Below, piece after piece: positions 15,641 to 22,987 of a DNA stretch of 64,000 nucleotides; within the stretch, counting starts at the first letter, position 1, and every line of letters begins with the position of its first letter. The stretch covers positions 124,001 to 188,000 of the forward strand of contig NZ_JASITA010000006.1 of assembly GCF_030063415.1 (NCBI RefSeq), in the 5' to 3' direction. The notes beneath the pieces were generated by a model. That model had not been told where the DNA came from. It ran no database searches and saw only the letters and a program-made list of their open reading frames with translations. The DNA comes from Streptomyces sp. H27-C3 (lineage in GTDB: Bacteria > Actinomycetota > Actinomycetes > Streptomycetales > Streptomycetaceae). The translations under genes were made by a program, and so were the position numbers.

Positions 15641-16209
15641 AGACGACGCTGCTCTCGACCCTGCTGGGGCTTGTGGGGGAGCGCGAGCGGATCGTCCTGG
15701 CCGAGGACTCGGCGGAGTTGAAGCCCGACCATCCACACGTGGTGCGCCTGGAGTCCCGGCCCGCGAACCAGGAGGGCGCCGGACAGGTCACCCTGCAGGA
15801 CCTGGTGCGCCAGGCGCTGCGGATGCGGCCGGACCGGCTGGTGGTCGGTGAGGTGCGTGGGCCAGAAGTGACCGAGCTCCTGGCCGCGCTCAACACCGGG
15901 CACGAGGGCGGTTGCGGGACGGTGCACGCCAACGCGGCTGCGGACGTTCCGGCGCGGCTGGAGGCGCTCGGTGCCACGGCGGGGCTCGACCGGGCGGCGC
16001 TCCACAGCCAGTTGGGGGCGGCGCTGGCGGTGGTGGTCCATCTCGTGCGGGACCGGGACGGGCTGCGGCGGGTCGCCGAGGTGCATGTACTGGAGCGGGA
16101 CGCGGCGGGCCTTGTGGTGACGGTGCCCGCGCTGCGGTGGCGCGCTGACGCCTTCGCCCGCGAGCGCGGCTGGGGACGGCTGCGCGCGCTGCTGGGGGAT
16201 GCGCTGTGA
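15616..16209 (+). pseudogene. tadA: Tad/Flp pilus ATPase CpaF/TadA, 3' fragment
   Basis: 197 codons, starting in the Walker A region (GFGKTTLLSTLL). It retains the Asp box (LAEDSAEL), Walker B (MRPDRLVVGEVRG) and His box (HEGGCGTVHANA), and ends normally with GTGA overlap to tadB. The N-terminal half of this secretion-ATPase family is missing because the phage-like element inserted here. The Ser usually seen in GSGKTT is Phe, which may reflect the hybrid att sequence. A GTG at 15673 could start a non-functional remnant. The missing 5' part should lie at the element's far end. Confidence 0.9.
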
Positions 16210-17075
16210 CGGGGTCCGGAGCGGGTCCGGTGTACGCGGCCGCGGTGTGTGCGGCGTTGGCCTGGCTGATGGCTGGGCGGGAGCAGAACCAGCGGCGTGC
16301 CCGGCTGATGTTCGCGGGCGGCGCGGTGGATTCCGGGGATGGCGAAGGGGACGCCTCGGCGTGGTGGGAGAGGTTGTCGGCGCTCGTGCGGAGGCGGGGG
16401 CGGCGGGAGTGGCTGTGTGTGCCGGTGGCGGTGCTGGTCGCTGTACTGGCCGAGTCGTTGCTGCCGCTGGTCGCGGGTGCGGTGGCGGTGCCTCTGGTGG
16501 GGCGCCGGCTGCGGGCCGGGGCACGGCGGCGGGAGCGCGAGCGGCGGGCCGGTGAAGTCATCGCCCTGTGCGGGGCGGTGGCGGGCGAGCTGCGGGCGGG
16601 GCGGCAGCCGGGGCAGGCCCTGTTCGCCGCGACGGGCACGGGCGGCCTGGGTGCGGCGGAGGCCGAGGTGATGGCGGCGGCGCGGTTCGGCGGGGACGTG
16701 CCGGAGGCGCTGCGGAAGGCGTCCCGGGAGCCGGGCGCCGACGGGCTCGTGGGGATCGCCGCCTGCTGGCGGGTGGCGGTGGACGGCGGGGCCGGCCTCG
16801 CGGCCGGGCTGGACCGGCTGGAGAGCGCCTTGCGGGCGGAGCGGGATCAGCGGGCCGATCTGCGCGCCCAGTTGGCCGGGGCGTGGGCGACGGTGGCGCT
16901 CCTTGCGCTGCTTCCGGTGGCGGGGCTGCTGATCGGCAGCGCGTTGGGGGCGCAGCCACTGAGGGTGCTGTTGCACACCCCGGCCGGGCTCGGGTGCCTG
17001 CTGGTCGGCGGGCTGTTGGAGGCTGCGGGGCTGTGGTGGGCCGGGCGCATCGTGCGACAGGGGGAGGGCGCGTGA
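16206..17075 (+). CDS. tadB: Tad pilus assembly protein TadB-like
   Basis: 289 aa from GTG 16206 (GTGA overlap). N-terminal hydrophobic helix (AAAVCAALAWLMAG), a second pair of helices (WLCVPVAVLVAVLAESLL), a GspF-type cytoplasmic helical domain ([40 protein letters not shown]) and two C-terminal helices. This is the inner-membrane platform of the type IVc pilus. Expression probably depended on the promoter upstream of the interrupted ATPase gene. Confidence 0.85.
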   Translation: MTGSGAGPVYAAAVCAALAWLMAGREQNQRRARLMFAGGAVDSGDGEGDASAWWERLSALVRRRGRREWLCVPVAVLVAVLAESLLPLVAGAVAVPLVGRRLRAGARRRERERRAGEVIALCGAVAGELRAGRQPGQALFAATGTGGLGAAEAEVMAAARFGGDVPEALRKASREPGADGLVGIAACWRVAVDGGAGLAAGLDRLESALRAERDQRADLRAQLAGAWATVALLALLPVAGLLIGSALGAQPLRVLLHTPAGLGCLLVGGLLEAAGLWWAGRIVRQGEGA

Positions 17076-17863
17076 ACGCGGAAGTTGTCCACAGGCTGGG
17101 GGTGGCTGTGTCGGTTGTGGCCGCCGGGGCCTGGCTGGTATTCGGGTGGGCGGGGTGGAGACGGGAGCGGCGGTCGCGCAGGCGACTCGCGTCGCTGCTG
17201 GCAGTGTGGGCGGGCGGGTCCGCACTAGGGCGGCAACTGTGGTGGAGACGTCCGGAGTTCGTCGGGTGGGTGAAGTGCTGGGCGCCGCTATTGGGCGCCG
17301 TGGTCACCGGCTTCGTGCTGGTCGGTGGCGTGGTCGGCACCGGGATCGGGGTGGCTGCGGCGTATGGCGTAGTGCGGTGGCAGCGCAGACGCAGGCCATC
17401 CGGCGGTGATGGGCCGGCAGTCGACGCGCGTCAACTGCCCCTTGCCGCCGATCTCCTGGCGGCCTGCATCTCGGCCGGCGCCGGTCCGCGCGAGGCGGCG
17501 GAGGCGGTCGGGGAGTCGCTCGGCGGCCCTGTCGGTGACCGGCTGGCGCGGACCGCGGCGGAGCTGAGGCTCGGGGGTGAACCGGCGGCCGCGTGGGGGC
17601 GGCTGGGTGCGATACCGGGCGCCGCGGGGTTGGCCCGCTGCCTGGAGCGGGCGGGTGCCACCGGGGCTCCGGCGGCTGAGCCGGTGTCCCGGCTGGCCGA
17701 CGGCCTTCGTGCCGAGAGGGCGCGGGAGGCGGCGGCTCGGGCGGGGCGGGCGGGGGTGCTGATGGTCGGTCCCGTGGGGCTTTGCTTCCTGCCGGCGTTC
17801 CTGGTCACAGGGGTGGTGCCGGTGGTGATCGGACTGGCGGGCGGCCTGATGAACGGCAACTGA
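17072..17863 (+). CDS. tadC: Tad pilus assembly protein TadC-like
   Basis: 263 aa from GTG 17072, overlapping the tadB stop. N-terminal membrane segment (LGVAVSVVAAGAWLVFGWAG), a central helix pair (LLGAVVTGFVLVGGVVGTGI), then a GspF-like domain (LPLAADLLAACISAGAGPRE; AWGRLGAIPGAAGLARCLER) and a final helix pair (GPVGLCFLPAFLVTGVVPVV). Second platform protein of the Tad system. Confidence 0.85.
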   Translation: MNAEVVHRLGVAVSVVAAGAWLVFGWAGWRRERRSRRRLASLLAVWAGGSALGRQLWWRRPEFVGWVKCWAPLLGAVVTGFVLVGGVVGTGIGVAAAYGVVRWQRRRRPSGGDGPAVDARQLPLAADLLAACISAGAGPREAAEAVGESLGGPVGDRLARTAAELRLGGEPAAAWGRLGAIPGAAGLARCLERAGATGAPAAEPVSRLADGLRAERAREAAARAGRAGVLMVGPVGLCFLPAFLVTGVVPVVIGLAGGLMNGN

Positions 17864-17935
17864 AATGAGCGCTCCTGTCGATGAGCGCTCCGAGCGCCGA
17901 GAAGGCGGCCGAGAGGCGATCGGGAGGCGACCGAA

Positions 17936-18199
17936 ATGAATCGCGACAGTGGAAATGACCTGGGGGTTGAGATGACGGGGATGGCGCGTATCTGGGTGCG
18001 GACCTTGGTGCGGGTGCGGGTGCGCACGGCGGCGATCAGGGCCGGAAGTGCGGACGCGGGGATGACGACCTCCGAGTACGCGATGGGGACGATCGCGGCC
18101 TGTGCCTTCGCGGCGGTGCTCTACAAAGTGGTCACGAGCGATGTGGTGAAGGCGGCCCTGGAGTCGGTGGTCGGGAGGGCGCTCAATGTGCCGTTCTGA
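17936..18199 (+). CDS. Flp-type pilin-like protein (DUF4244)
   Basis: 87 aa. After a basic leader of about 45 residues comes DAG-MTTSEYAMGTIAACAF, a prepilin-peptidase site (Gly before Met, Glu at +5) followed by the hydrophobic helix of a class III signal. The mature part would be about 45 residues. GGGAGG lies 8 bases before ATG 17936. This is the DUF4244 protein found in actinobacterial Tad operons and is the likely major pilin. Confidence 0.85.
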   Translation: MNRDSGNDLGVEMTGMARIWVRTLVRVRVRTAAIRAGSADAGMTTSEYAMGTIAACAFAAVLYKVVTSDVVKAALESVVGRALNVPF

Positions 18200-18581
18200 G
18201 ACCGGTGCAAGGGCCGGCCGGGGCGGGCACGCGCGGGCGGACGGTGGCTATGTGACGGCCGAGGCGGCCGTGGTGGTGCCGACGCTGGTGCTGTTCACCA
18301 TGGCGCTGGTCTGGGCGCTGATGGCGACCTCCGCGCAGATCCAGTGCGTGGACGCGGCGAGGGCCGGGGCACGGGCGGTCGCCCGGCAGGAGCCGCAGGG
18401 CGCGTCGGTGGCGGCGGCCAGGCAGGCGGCACCGCGCGGGGCGGTCGTCATGATCGGCAGGGAGGGCGATCAGGTGCGGGTGGCGGTGGAAGCCCCCGCA
18501 CCGGGTCTCGGCGGGCTGTCGCTGAGGCTGCGTGCGGAGGCGGTCGCGCTGGCCGAGGAGACCGTGGGGGTGGCGGCATGA
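18186..18581 (+). CDS. tadE: TadE-like minor pilin
   Basis: 131 aa, starting at an ATG inside the pilin gene (14-bp overlap). GGYVTAEAAVVVPTLVLFTM is a TadE-type N-terminal segment with Glu after the processing site; QIQCVDAARAGARAVARQE follows, as in TadE proteins. It overlaps the next gene by ATGA. Confidence 0.85.
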   Translation: MCRSETGARAGRGGHARADGGYVTAEAAVVVPTLVLFTMALVWALMATSAQIQCVDAARAGARAVARQEPQGASVAAARQAAPRGAVVMIGREGDQVRVAVEAPAPGLGGLSLRLRAEAVALAEETVGVAA

Positions 18582-19267
18582 GGAGCTCCGGAGGGGGCGG
18601 CGGGAGGTGCGGGGCGCCGGGCGGGGATCTGGCCGGGGGCACGCCCGGGCGTGCCCCCGATGGCCAAGGGGGCGCCGGGGTCGGCAGCCGGATACGGGAC
18701 GAGGGCGACCGGGGGTCGGCCACGGTGTGGGCGGTGGTGGCCGTTGCCGTGCTCGGGGTGGTCTTCGCGGGGGTGCTGGCCATGGGGCAGGCGACGCTGG
18801 CCCGCCACCGGGCGGGTGGCGCCGCAGACCTGGCGGCTTTGGCGGCGGCCGGGCAGTGGATACATGGGCAGACCGCGGCCTGCGGCGAGGCGGCGGGCGT
18901 GGCAGCCGCTCAGGAAGCCCGCTTGGTGAGGTGTGTGGTGAGCGGGGAGATCTCCGACGTCACGGCGGAGGCGGGCATGGGGCCGTACAGCGTGGCGGTC
19001 AGAGCCCGCGCGGGTCCCGCGGGCCCCGTGGCCGCCGGGCTCGCTCCGGAGGCGCCTCAGGGGCCTGCGGTGGCTCCGGAGCGATTGCGGCACCCCGTCG
19101 CCGCTTCGGAACCCCGGCCGAGTCCTGCGCGTCCGGTGCCCGTGCCGGGTCCCGGACTTCGGACAACCCCGGTGCCTCGGCCGATTCCCGCGCTTCCGAG
19201 GCACCCGCCCCCTCCAGCGCACCCGCCCCCTCCAGCGCACCCGCCCCCTCCGGGGCGCCCGCGATGA
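18578..19267 (+). CDS. TadG/Rv3654c-like secreted protein with long Pro-rich tail
   Basis: 229 aa. A Gly/Arg leader, then GDRGSATVWAVVAVAVLGVV (membrane segment with Ala-Thr processing context), then RHRAGGAADLAALAAAGQWI as in Rv3654c-type TadE/G proteins. The family normally ends near residue 140. Here the frame continues for about 90 residues of Pro/Ala/Arg (PAHPPPPAHPPPPGRPR) through the 3' end of the convergent helicase gene. Either the tail is a real extension or the stop was lost. Confidence 0.7.
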   Translation: MRSSGGGGGRCGAPGGDLAGGTPGRAPDGQGGAGVGSRIRDEGDRGSATVWAVVAVAVLGVVFAGVLAMGQATLARHRAGGAADLAALAAAGQWIHGQTAACGEAAGVAAAQEARLVRCVVSGEISDVTAEAGMGPYSVAVRARAGPAGPVAAGLAPEAPQGPAVAPERLRHPVAASEPRPSPARPVPVPGPGLRTTPVPRPIPALPRHPPPPAHPPPPAHPPPPGRPR

Positions 19268-21623
19268 GGGTGGTGAGCAGGCGGACGGCCGCGCGCTTGT
19301 TCAGGGGTTCGTTGCCGTTGCCGCACTTCGGGGACTGGATGCAGGAGGGGCAGCCCGCTTCGCACTCGCAGGAGGCGATGGCTTCGCGGGTGGCGGTCAG
19401 CCACTCCCGGGCGGTGTGGAAGGCACGCTCGGCGAAGCCCGCGCCGCCGGGGTGGCCGTCGTACACGAAGACCGTCGGCAGCAGAGTGTCCGGGTGGAGC
19501 GGGACGGAGACGCCGCCAATGTCCCAGCGGTCGCAGGTGGCGAAGAGCGGGAGCATCCCGATGGAGGCGTGCTCGGCGGCGTGCAGTGCTCCGCCCAGGT
19601 GCTCCGGATTTACGCGGGCGGCGTCGAGCTGGTCCTGGGTGACCGTCCACCACACCGCACGGGTGCGCAGGGTGCGGGGAGGGAGGTCGAGCTTGGTCTC
19701 ACCGAGCACTTCGCCGGTGATGAGTTTGCGGCGCAGGAAGGAAACGACCTGGTTGGTGACTTCGACGGAGCCGTAGCAGAGCCGTCCCGCTCCCCAGGGG
19801 ATCTCGGTGTCGGTCTCCAGGACGGAGATGGCGGTGGTGTCGCGGGCGGTCGTGGAGTACGGCGGGTTGGCCTCCTCGACCAGGGCGACGGCGCCGTGGG
19901 GGTCTTCCAGGTCCAGGTGCTTCACCAGGTAGGTGCGGCCCTGGTGGAGGTGGATGGCGCCGTCGTGGACGGAGGTGTGCGCGGCGGACGCGTCGACCGT
20001 GCCGAGCAGCCGGCCGGTGACCGCCTCGACGATCTGGACGGGACGGCCGCCCTCGCCCCGGATGTCGGCGAGGTCGACGGCCCGTTCGCGGCGGGTCCAG
20101 TACCAGGACTTGCCGCGGCGGCGCAGCAGAGCGGCTGCCTCCAGCTGCGGCATGAGCTCGGCGGTGGCCGGGCCGAAGAGGTCCAGGTCGGCCTCGGTGA
20201 GCGGGAGCTCGGAGGCGGCGGCGCACAGGTGCGGGGCGAGGACGTAGGGGTTGTCCGGGTCGAGGACGGTGGATTCCACCGGCTGCCGGAACAGCGCCTC
20301 GGGGTGGTGGACGAGGTAGGTGTCCAGGGGGTCGTCACGGGCGACGAGGATCGCCAGGGCGCCCTCGCCCGACCGCCCGGCCCGCCCCGCCTGCTGCCAG
20401 AGCGAGGCGCGGGTGCCGGGGTATCCGGCGATGATCACGGCGTCCAGGCCCGAGACGTCGATGCCGAGTTCGAGGGCGGTGGTCGCGGCGAGGCCGAGGA
20501 GGTCTCCGGAGTGCAGGGCGCGTTCCAGGGCGCGGCGTTCCTCGGGGAGGTAGCCGCCGCGGTAGGCGGCGACGCGCTGGGGGAGCGAGCGGTCCACCGC
20601 GGCCAGGCGTTCCTGGGCGATGAGGGCGACGAGCTCGGCGCCGCGCCGGGAGCGGACGAAAGCCACGGATCTCACGCCCTGCACGGTCAGGTCGGTGAGC
20701 AGGTCCGCGGTCTCCGCCGTGGCGGTGCGTCGCACGGGCGCGCCCTTCTCGCCGTGCAGCTCGGTAAGTGGCGGCTCCCAGAGGGCGAAGACCAGCTCGC
20801 CCCTCGGGGATGCGTCGTCGGAGACCTCCTGGACGGGGAGGCCGGTCAGGCGGCCCGCGGAGACGGCGGGTTCCGCGGAGGTGGCCGAGGCGAGGAGGAA
20901 GACGGGATCCGCGCCGTAGCGGGCGCACAGGCGGCGCAGCCGGCGCAGGACCTGGGCGACGTGCGATCCGAAGACGCCGCGGTAGGTGTGGCACTCGTCG
21001 ATGACGACGAAGCGCAAGGCGCGCAGGAAGGAGGCCCAGCGGGGGTGGGAGGGGAGTATCCCGCGGTGCAGCATGTCTGGGTTGGTCAGGACGTAGTTGG
21101 CGTACTGACGTACCCATTCGCGCTCTTCGACCGGGGTGTCGCCGTCGTAGACCGCGGGGCGTACGGCGTTGCCCAGGGGGGCCGCGAGGGCCTTCACGGC
21201 GCGGCGCTGGTCTGCGGCGAGGGCTTTGGTCGGGGCGAGGTACAGGGCGGTCGTGCCGCGCCCGTTGGGGGCCTCGGAGCCGTCGAGGAGGGTGGACAGG
21301 ACGGGGGCCAGGTAGGCCAAGGACTTGCCCGACGCGGTCCCGGTGGCGATGACGACGGATTCGCCGTCCAGGGCGTGCTCGGCGGCGTCGGCCTGGTGTG
21401 TCCAGGGGTGTTCGATCCCGGCGGACTGGATGGCCGCGACAACTTCCGCACGGATGCGGTCGGGCCAGACTGCATGACGACCCGCTCTCGGGGGCAAGTG
21501 CTCCGTATGAGTGATGCGCGTGGCCCGGCTCCCGCCTGCGGCGAGCCGGTCGAGGACCGTACCGGGAGAGGGGCGCGGGCCCGCGCTCTCCGGAGGTCGA
21601 CTGGGGTGGTGTTTCTTGGCCAT
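18999..21623 (-). CDS. DEAD/DEAH-box helicase, YprA/MrfA type with DUF1998 domain
   Basis: 874 aa from ATG 21623. Q-like region (WTHQADAAEHALDGES), Walker A ATGTASGKSLAY, DExH box FVVIDECHTYRG, motif III LASATSAEP, motif VI QQAGRAGRSGEGALA. The C-terminal DUF1998 zinc cluster is CEAGCPSCIQSPKC. Proteins of this type are 3'-5' helicases; Bacillus MrfA acts in mitomycin-damage repair. The last 80 residues are a low-complexity Ala/Pro/Glu tail with a repeated EGAGAL, overlapping the convergent pilus gene by 269 bp. A longer start at 21647 is possible. Confidence 0.88.
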   Translation of the reverse strand: MAKKHHPSRPPESAGPRPSPGTVLDRLAAGGSRATRITHTEHLPPRAGRHAVWPDRIRAEVVAAIQSAGIEHPWTHQADAAEHALDGESVVIATGTASGKSLAYLAPVLSTLLDGSEAPNGRGTTALYLAPTKALAADQRRAVKALAAPLGNAVRPAVYDGDTPVEEREWVRQYANYVLTNPDMLHRGILPSHPRWASFLRALRFVVIDECHTYRGVFGSHVAQVLRRLRRLCARYGADPVFLLASATSAEPAVSAGRLTGLPVQEVSDDASPRGELVFALWEPPLTELHGEKGAPVRRTATAETADLLTDLTVQGVRSVAFVRSRRGAELVALIAQERLAAVDRSLPQRVAAYRGGYLPEERRALERALHSGDLLGLAATTALELGIDVSGLDAVIIAGYPGTRASLWQQAGRAGRSGEGALAILVARDDPLDTYLVHHPEALFRQPVESTVLDPDNPYVLAPHLCAAASELPLTEADLDLFGPATAELMPQLEAAALLRRRGKSWYWTRRERAVDLADIRGEGGRPVQIVEAVTGRLLGTVDASAAHTSVHDGAIHLHQGRTYLVKHLDLEDPHGAVALVEEANPPYSTTARDTTAISVLETDTEIPWGAGRLCYGSVEVTNQVVSFLRRKLITGEVLGETKLDLPPRTLRTRAVWWTVTQDQLDAARVNPEHLGGALHAAEHASIGMLPLFATCDRWDIGGVSVPLHPDTLLPTVFVYDGHPGGAGFAERAFHTAREWLTATREAIASCECEAGCPSCIQSPKCGNGNEPLNKRAAVRLLTTLIAGAPEGAGALEGAGALEGAGASEARESAEAPGLSEVRDPARAPDAQDSAGVPKRRRGAAIAPEPPQAPEAPPERARRPRGPRDPRGL

Positions 21624-21786
21624 CGGACCCGAGTGTGTCACCGGCATGACGGGACAATGGTCCCAAGGCGTCGTGCATGCCTGCTGGTAAGTGATTGAAT
21701 GCCTTCGCGGCTGGCGTTCCGTCCTCTGGCTCCGCCGGGGAGACCTCAGGGGGGCGGCCGCTCGATAGCAAGGTGCTGGAGGATCC

Positions 21787-22140
21787 GTGGACCTGTCCCT
21801 GTCGACTCGCAATGTTTCCGGACCTGGTGGCGACCGTACGGTCGTCGAGGTCGGTGGCGAGATTGATGTGTATACCGCGCCCAAGCTGCGCGAGCAGTTG
21901 GTCGAGTTGGTGAACGACGGCAGTTATCACCTGGTTGTCGACATGGAGGGCGTGGACTTCCTCGACTCCACCGGGCTCGGCGTGCTCGTGGGTGGCTTGA
22001 AGCGAGTGCGTGCCCATGAGGGCTCGCTGCGCCTGGTCTGCAACCAGGAGCGCATTTTGAAGATCTTCCGCATCACCGGTCTGACCAAGGTGTTCCCCAT
22101 CCACACCTCGGTCGACGAAGCCGTCGCAGCTACAGACTGA
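21787..22140 (+). CDS. bldG: Anti-sigma factor antagonist BldG
   Basis: 117 aa STAS protein. GTG start 21787 with GGAGG five bases upstream. The phosphorylation loop [14 protein letters not shown] puts the phospho-acceptor at Ser61 (Ser57 in S. coelicolor numbering; four extra residues lie near GPGG). The sequence [20 protein letters not shown] is nearly invariant in Streptomyces BldG, which controls aerial growth and antibiotic production by partner switching. It is divergent from the helicase gene and followed by its HATPase partner, the classic arrangement. Confidence 0.97.
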   Translation: MDLSLSTRNVSGPGGDRTVVEVGGEIDVYTAPKLREQLVELVNDGSYHLVVDMEGVDFLDSTGLGVLVGGLKRVRAHEGSLRLVCNQERILKIFRITGLTKVFPIHTSVDEAVAATD

Positions 22141-22233
22141 CGGCTTCAGGCAGGACGCGGAAGAATAGGCAGGGGTACCGGGCTGATGGCCCGGGCCCTT
22201 GCGAAGCACGCTCGTACGTCCGAGGGGGATCGC

Positions 22234-22692
22234 ATGGCCACCGTTGAACTCCGCTTCAGCGCCCAGCCCGAGCACGTCAGGACGGCACGCCTCGTGGCGG
22301 CTGCTGTGGCGCGCAGGGCCGGGGTGGATGAGGCGGTACTGGACGAAGTCCGCCTCGCGGTCGGCGAAGCGTGCTCCCGTGCGGTGGGACTCCATCGCAG
22401 CAATGGCATCTCGGCTCCGGTCCGGGTCGTGCTGACCGAGGAGGAGAAGGCATTCTCCATCGAGGTCGGGGACGAGGTGCCCGCTTCGGGCGGCAGTGGT
22501 GCTTCCGGGGCGGTTCCCGGGGCACGTGGCGTCGCCGGCCCGGAGGGTTCCGCCGTCGAATCCGACGGTGAGGACGAGATGGGGTTGGCGGTCATCAGTG
22601 GACTCGTCGACGATGTGGAGGTCACCTCGGACGAGTCCGGTGGGGTCATCCGCATGACGTGGCCGAAGACACCGGCGGTCGTACTTCCCTGA
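22234..22692 (+). CDS. RsbW-like HATPase anti-sigma factor downstream of bldG
   Basis: 152 aa, HATPase_c fold. N box LDEVRLAVGEACSRAVGLH, G1 box EDEMGLAVISGLVDDVEV. The N-box Asn that normally follows E-A-C-x is Arg, so Mg-ATP binding may differ from SpoIIAB/RsbW. A Gly/Ala/Pro insertion (about residues 85-110) lengthens the ATP lid. ATG 22234 has AGGGGG upstream and fits better than the in-frame ATG at 22186. It is probably co-transcribed with bldG (93-bp gap), and BldG is its antagonist in S. coelicolor. Confidence 0.9.
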   Translation: MATVELRFSAQPEHVRTARLVAAAVARRAGVDEAVLDEVRLAVGEACSRAVGLHRSNGISAPVRVVLTEEEKAFSIEVGDEVPASGGSGASGAVPGARGVAGPEGSAVESDGEDEMGLAVISGLVDDVEVTSDESGGVIRMTWPKTPAVVLP

Positions 22693-22739
22693 TCTCGCCT
22701 CTCCACCGCGCTTGATCCATTCCGTTTTTCTTTTCTGTG

Positions 22740-22770
22740 AGGCCCTGCTGAGCGGGGCCTTTTTTCTTTT
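22740..22770 (+). terminator. Rho-independent terminator of bldG operon
   Basis: Stem GGCCC/GGGCC with an AGCGG-containing loop followed by a run of T with few interruptions (22761-22770). Confidence 0.8.
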
Positions 22771-22987
22771 TCTGGATCTTCGCCGGCCTTTTTGGATCTT
22801 CGCGGGTGGATCATCCGGGAATCGTGAATGCGTTCGCCCCATTACCGCCCTCGGGGGGGTTTTCGGGAAGACGATCATTTGCGGATGTGCAACTGAAGGC
22901 CAATTCTGATTGCGGCACCCTGTTTTGATCAGGTTCCGCTACCTACAATCCGTCCACATCTTGAGCTCTGAGCGTCAAGGAGGACGA

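Noticed and set aside
15595..16524. N-terminal extension of the integrase frame to 810 codons
   Set aside because: The frame stays open only because the complementary strand is a high-GC pilus gene. The resolvase domain begins at 15594, and upstream residues are Pro/Arg low-complexity.
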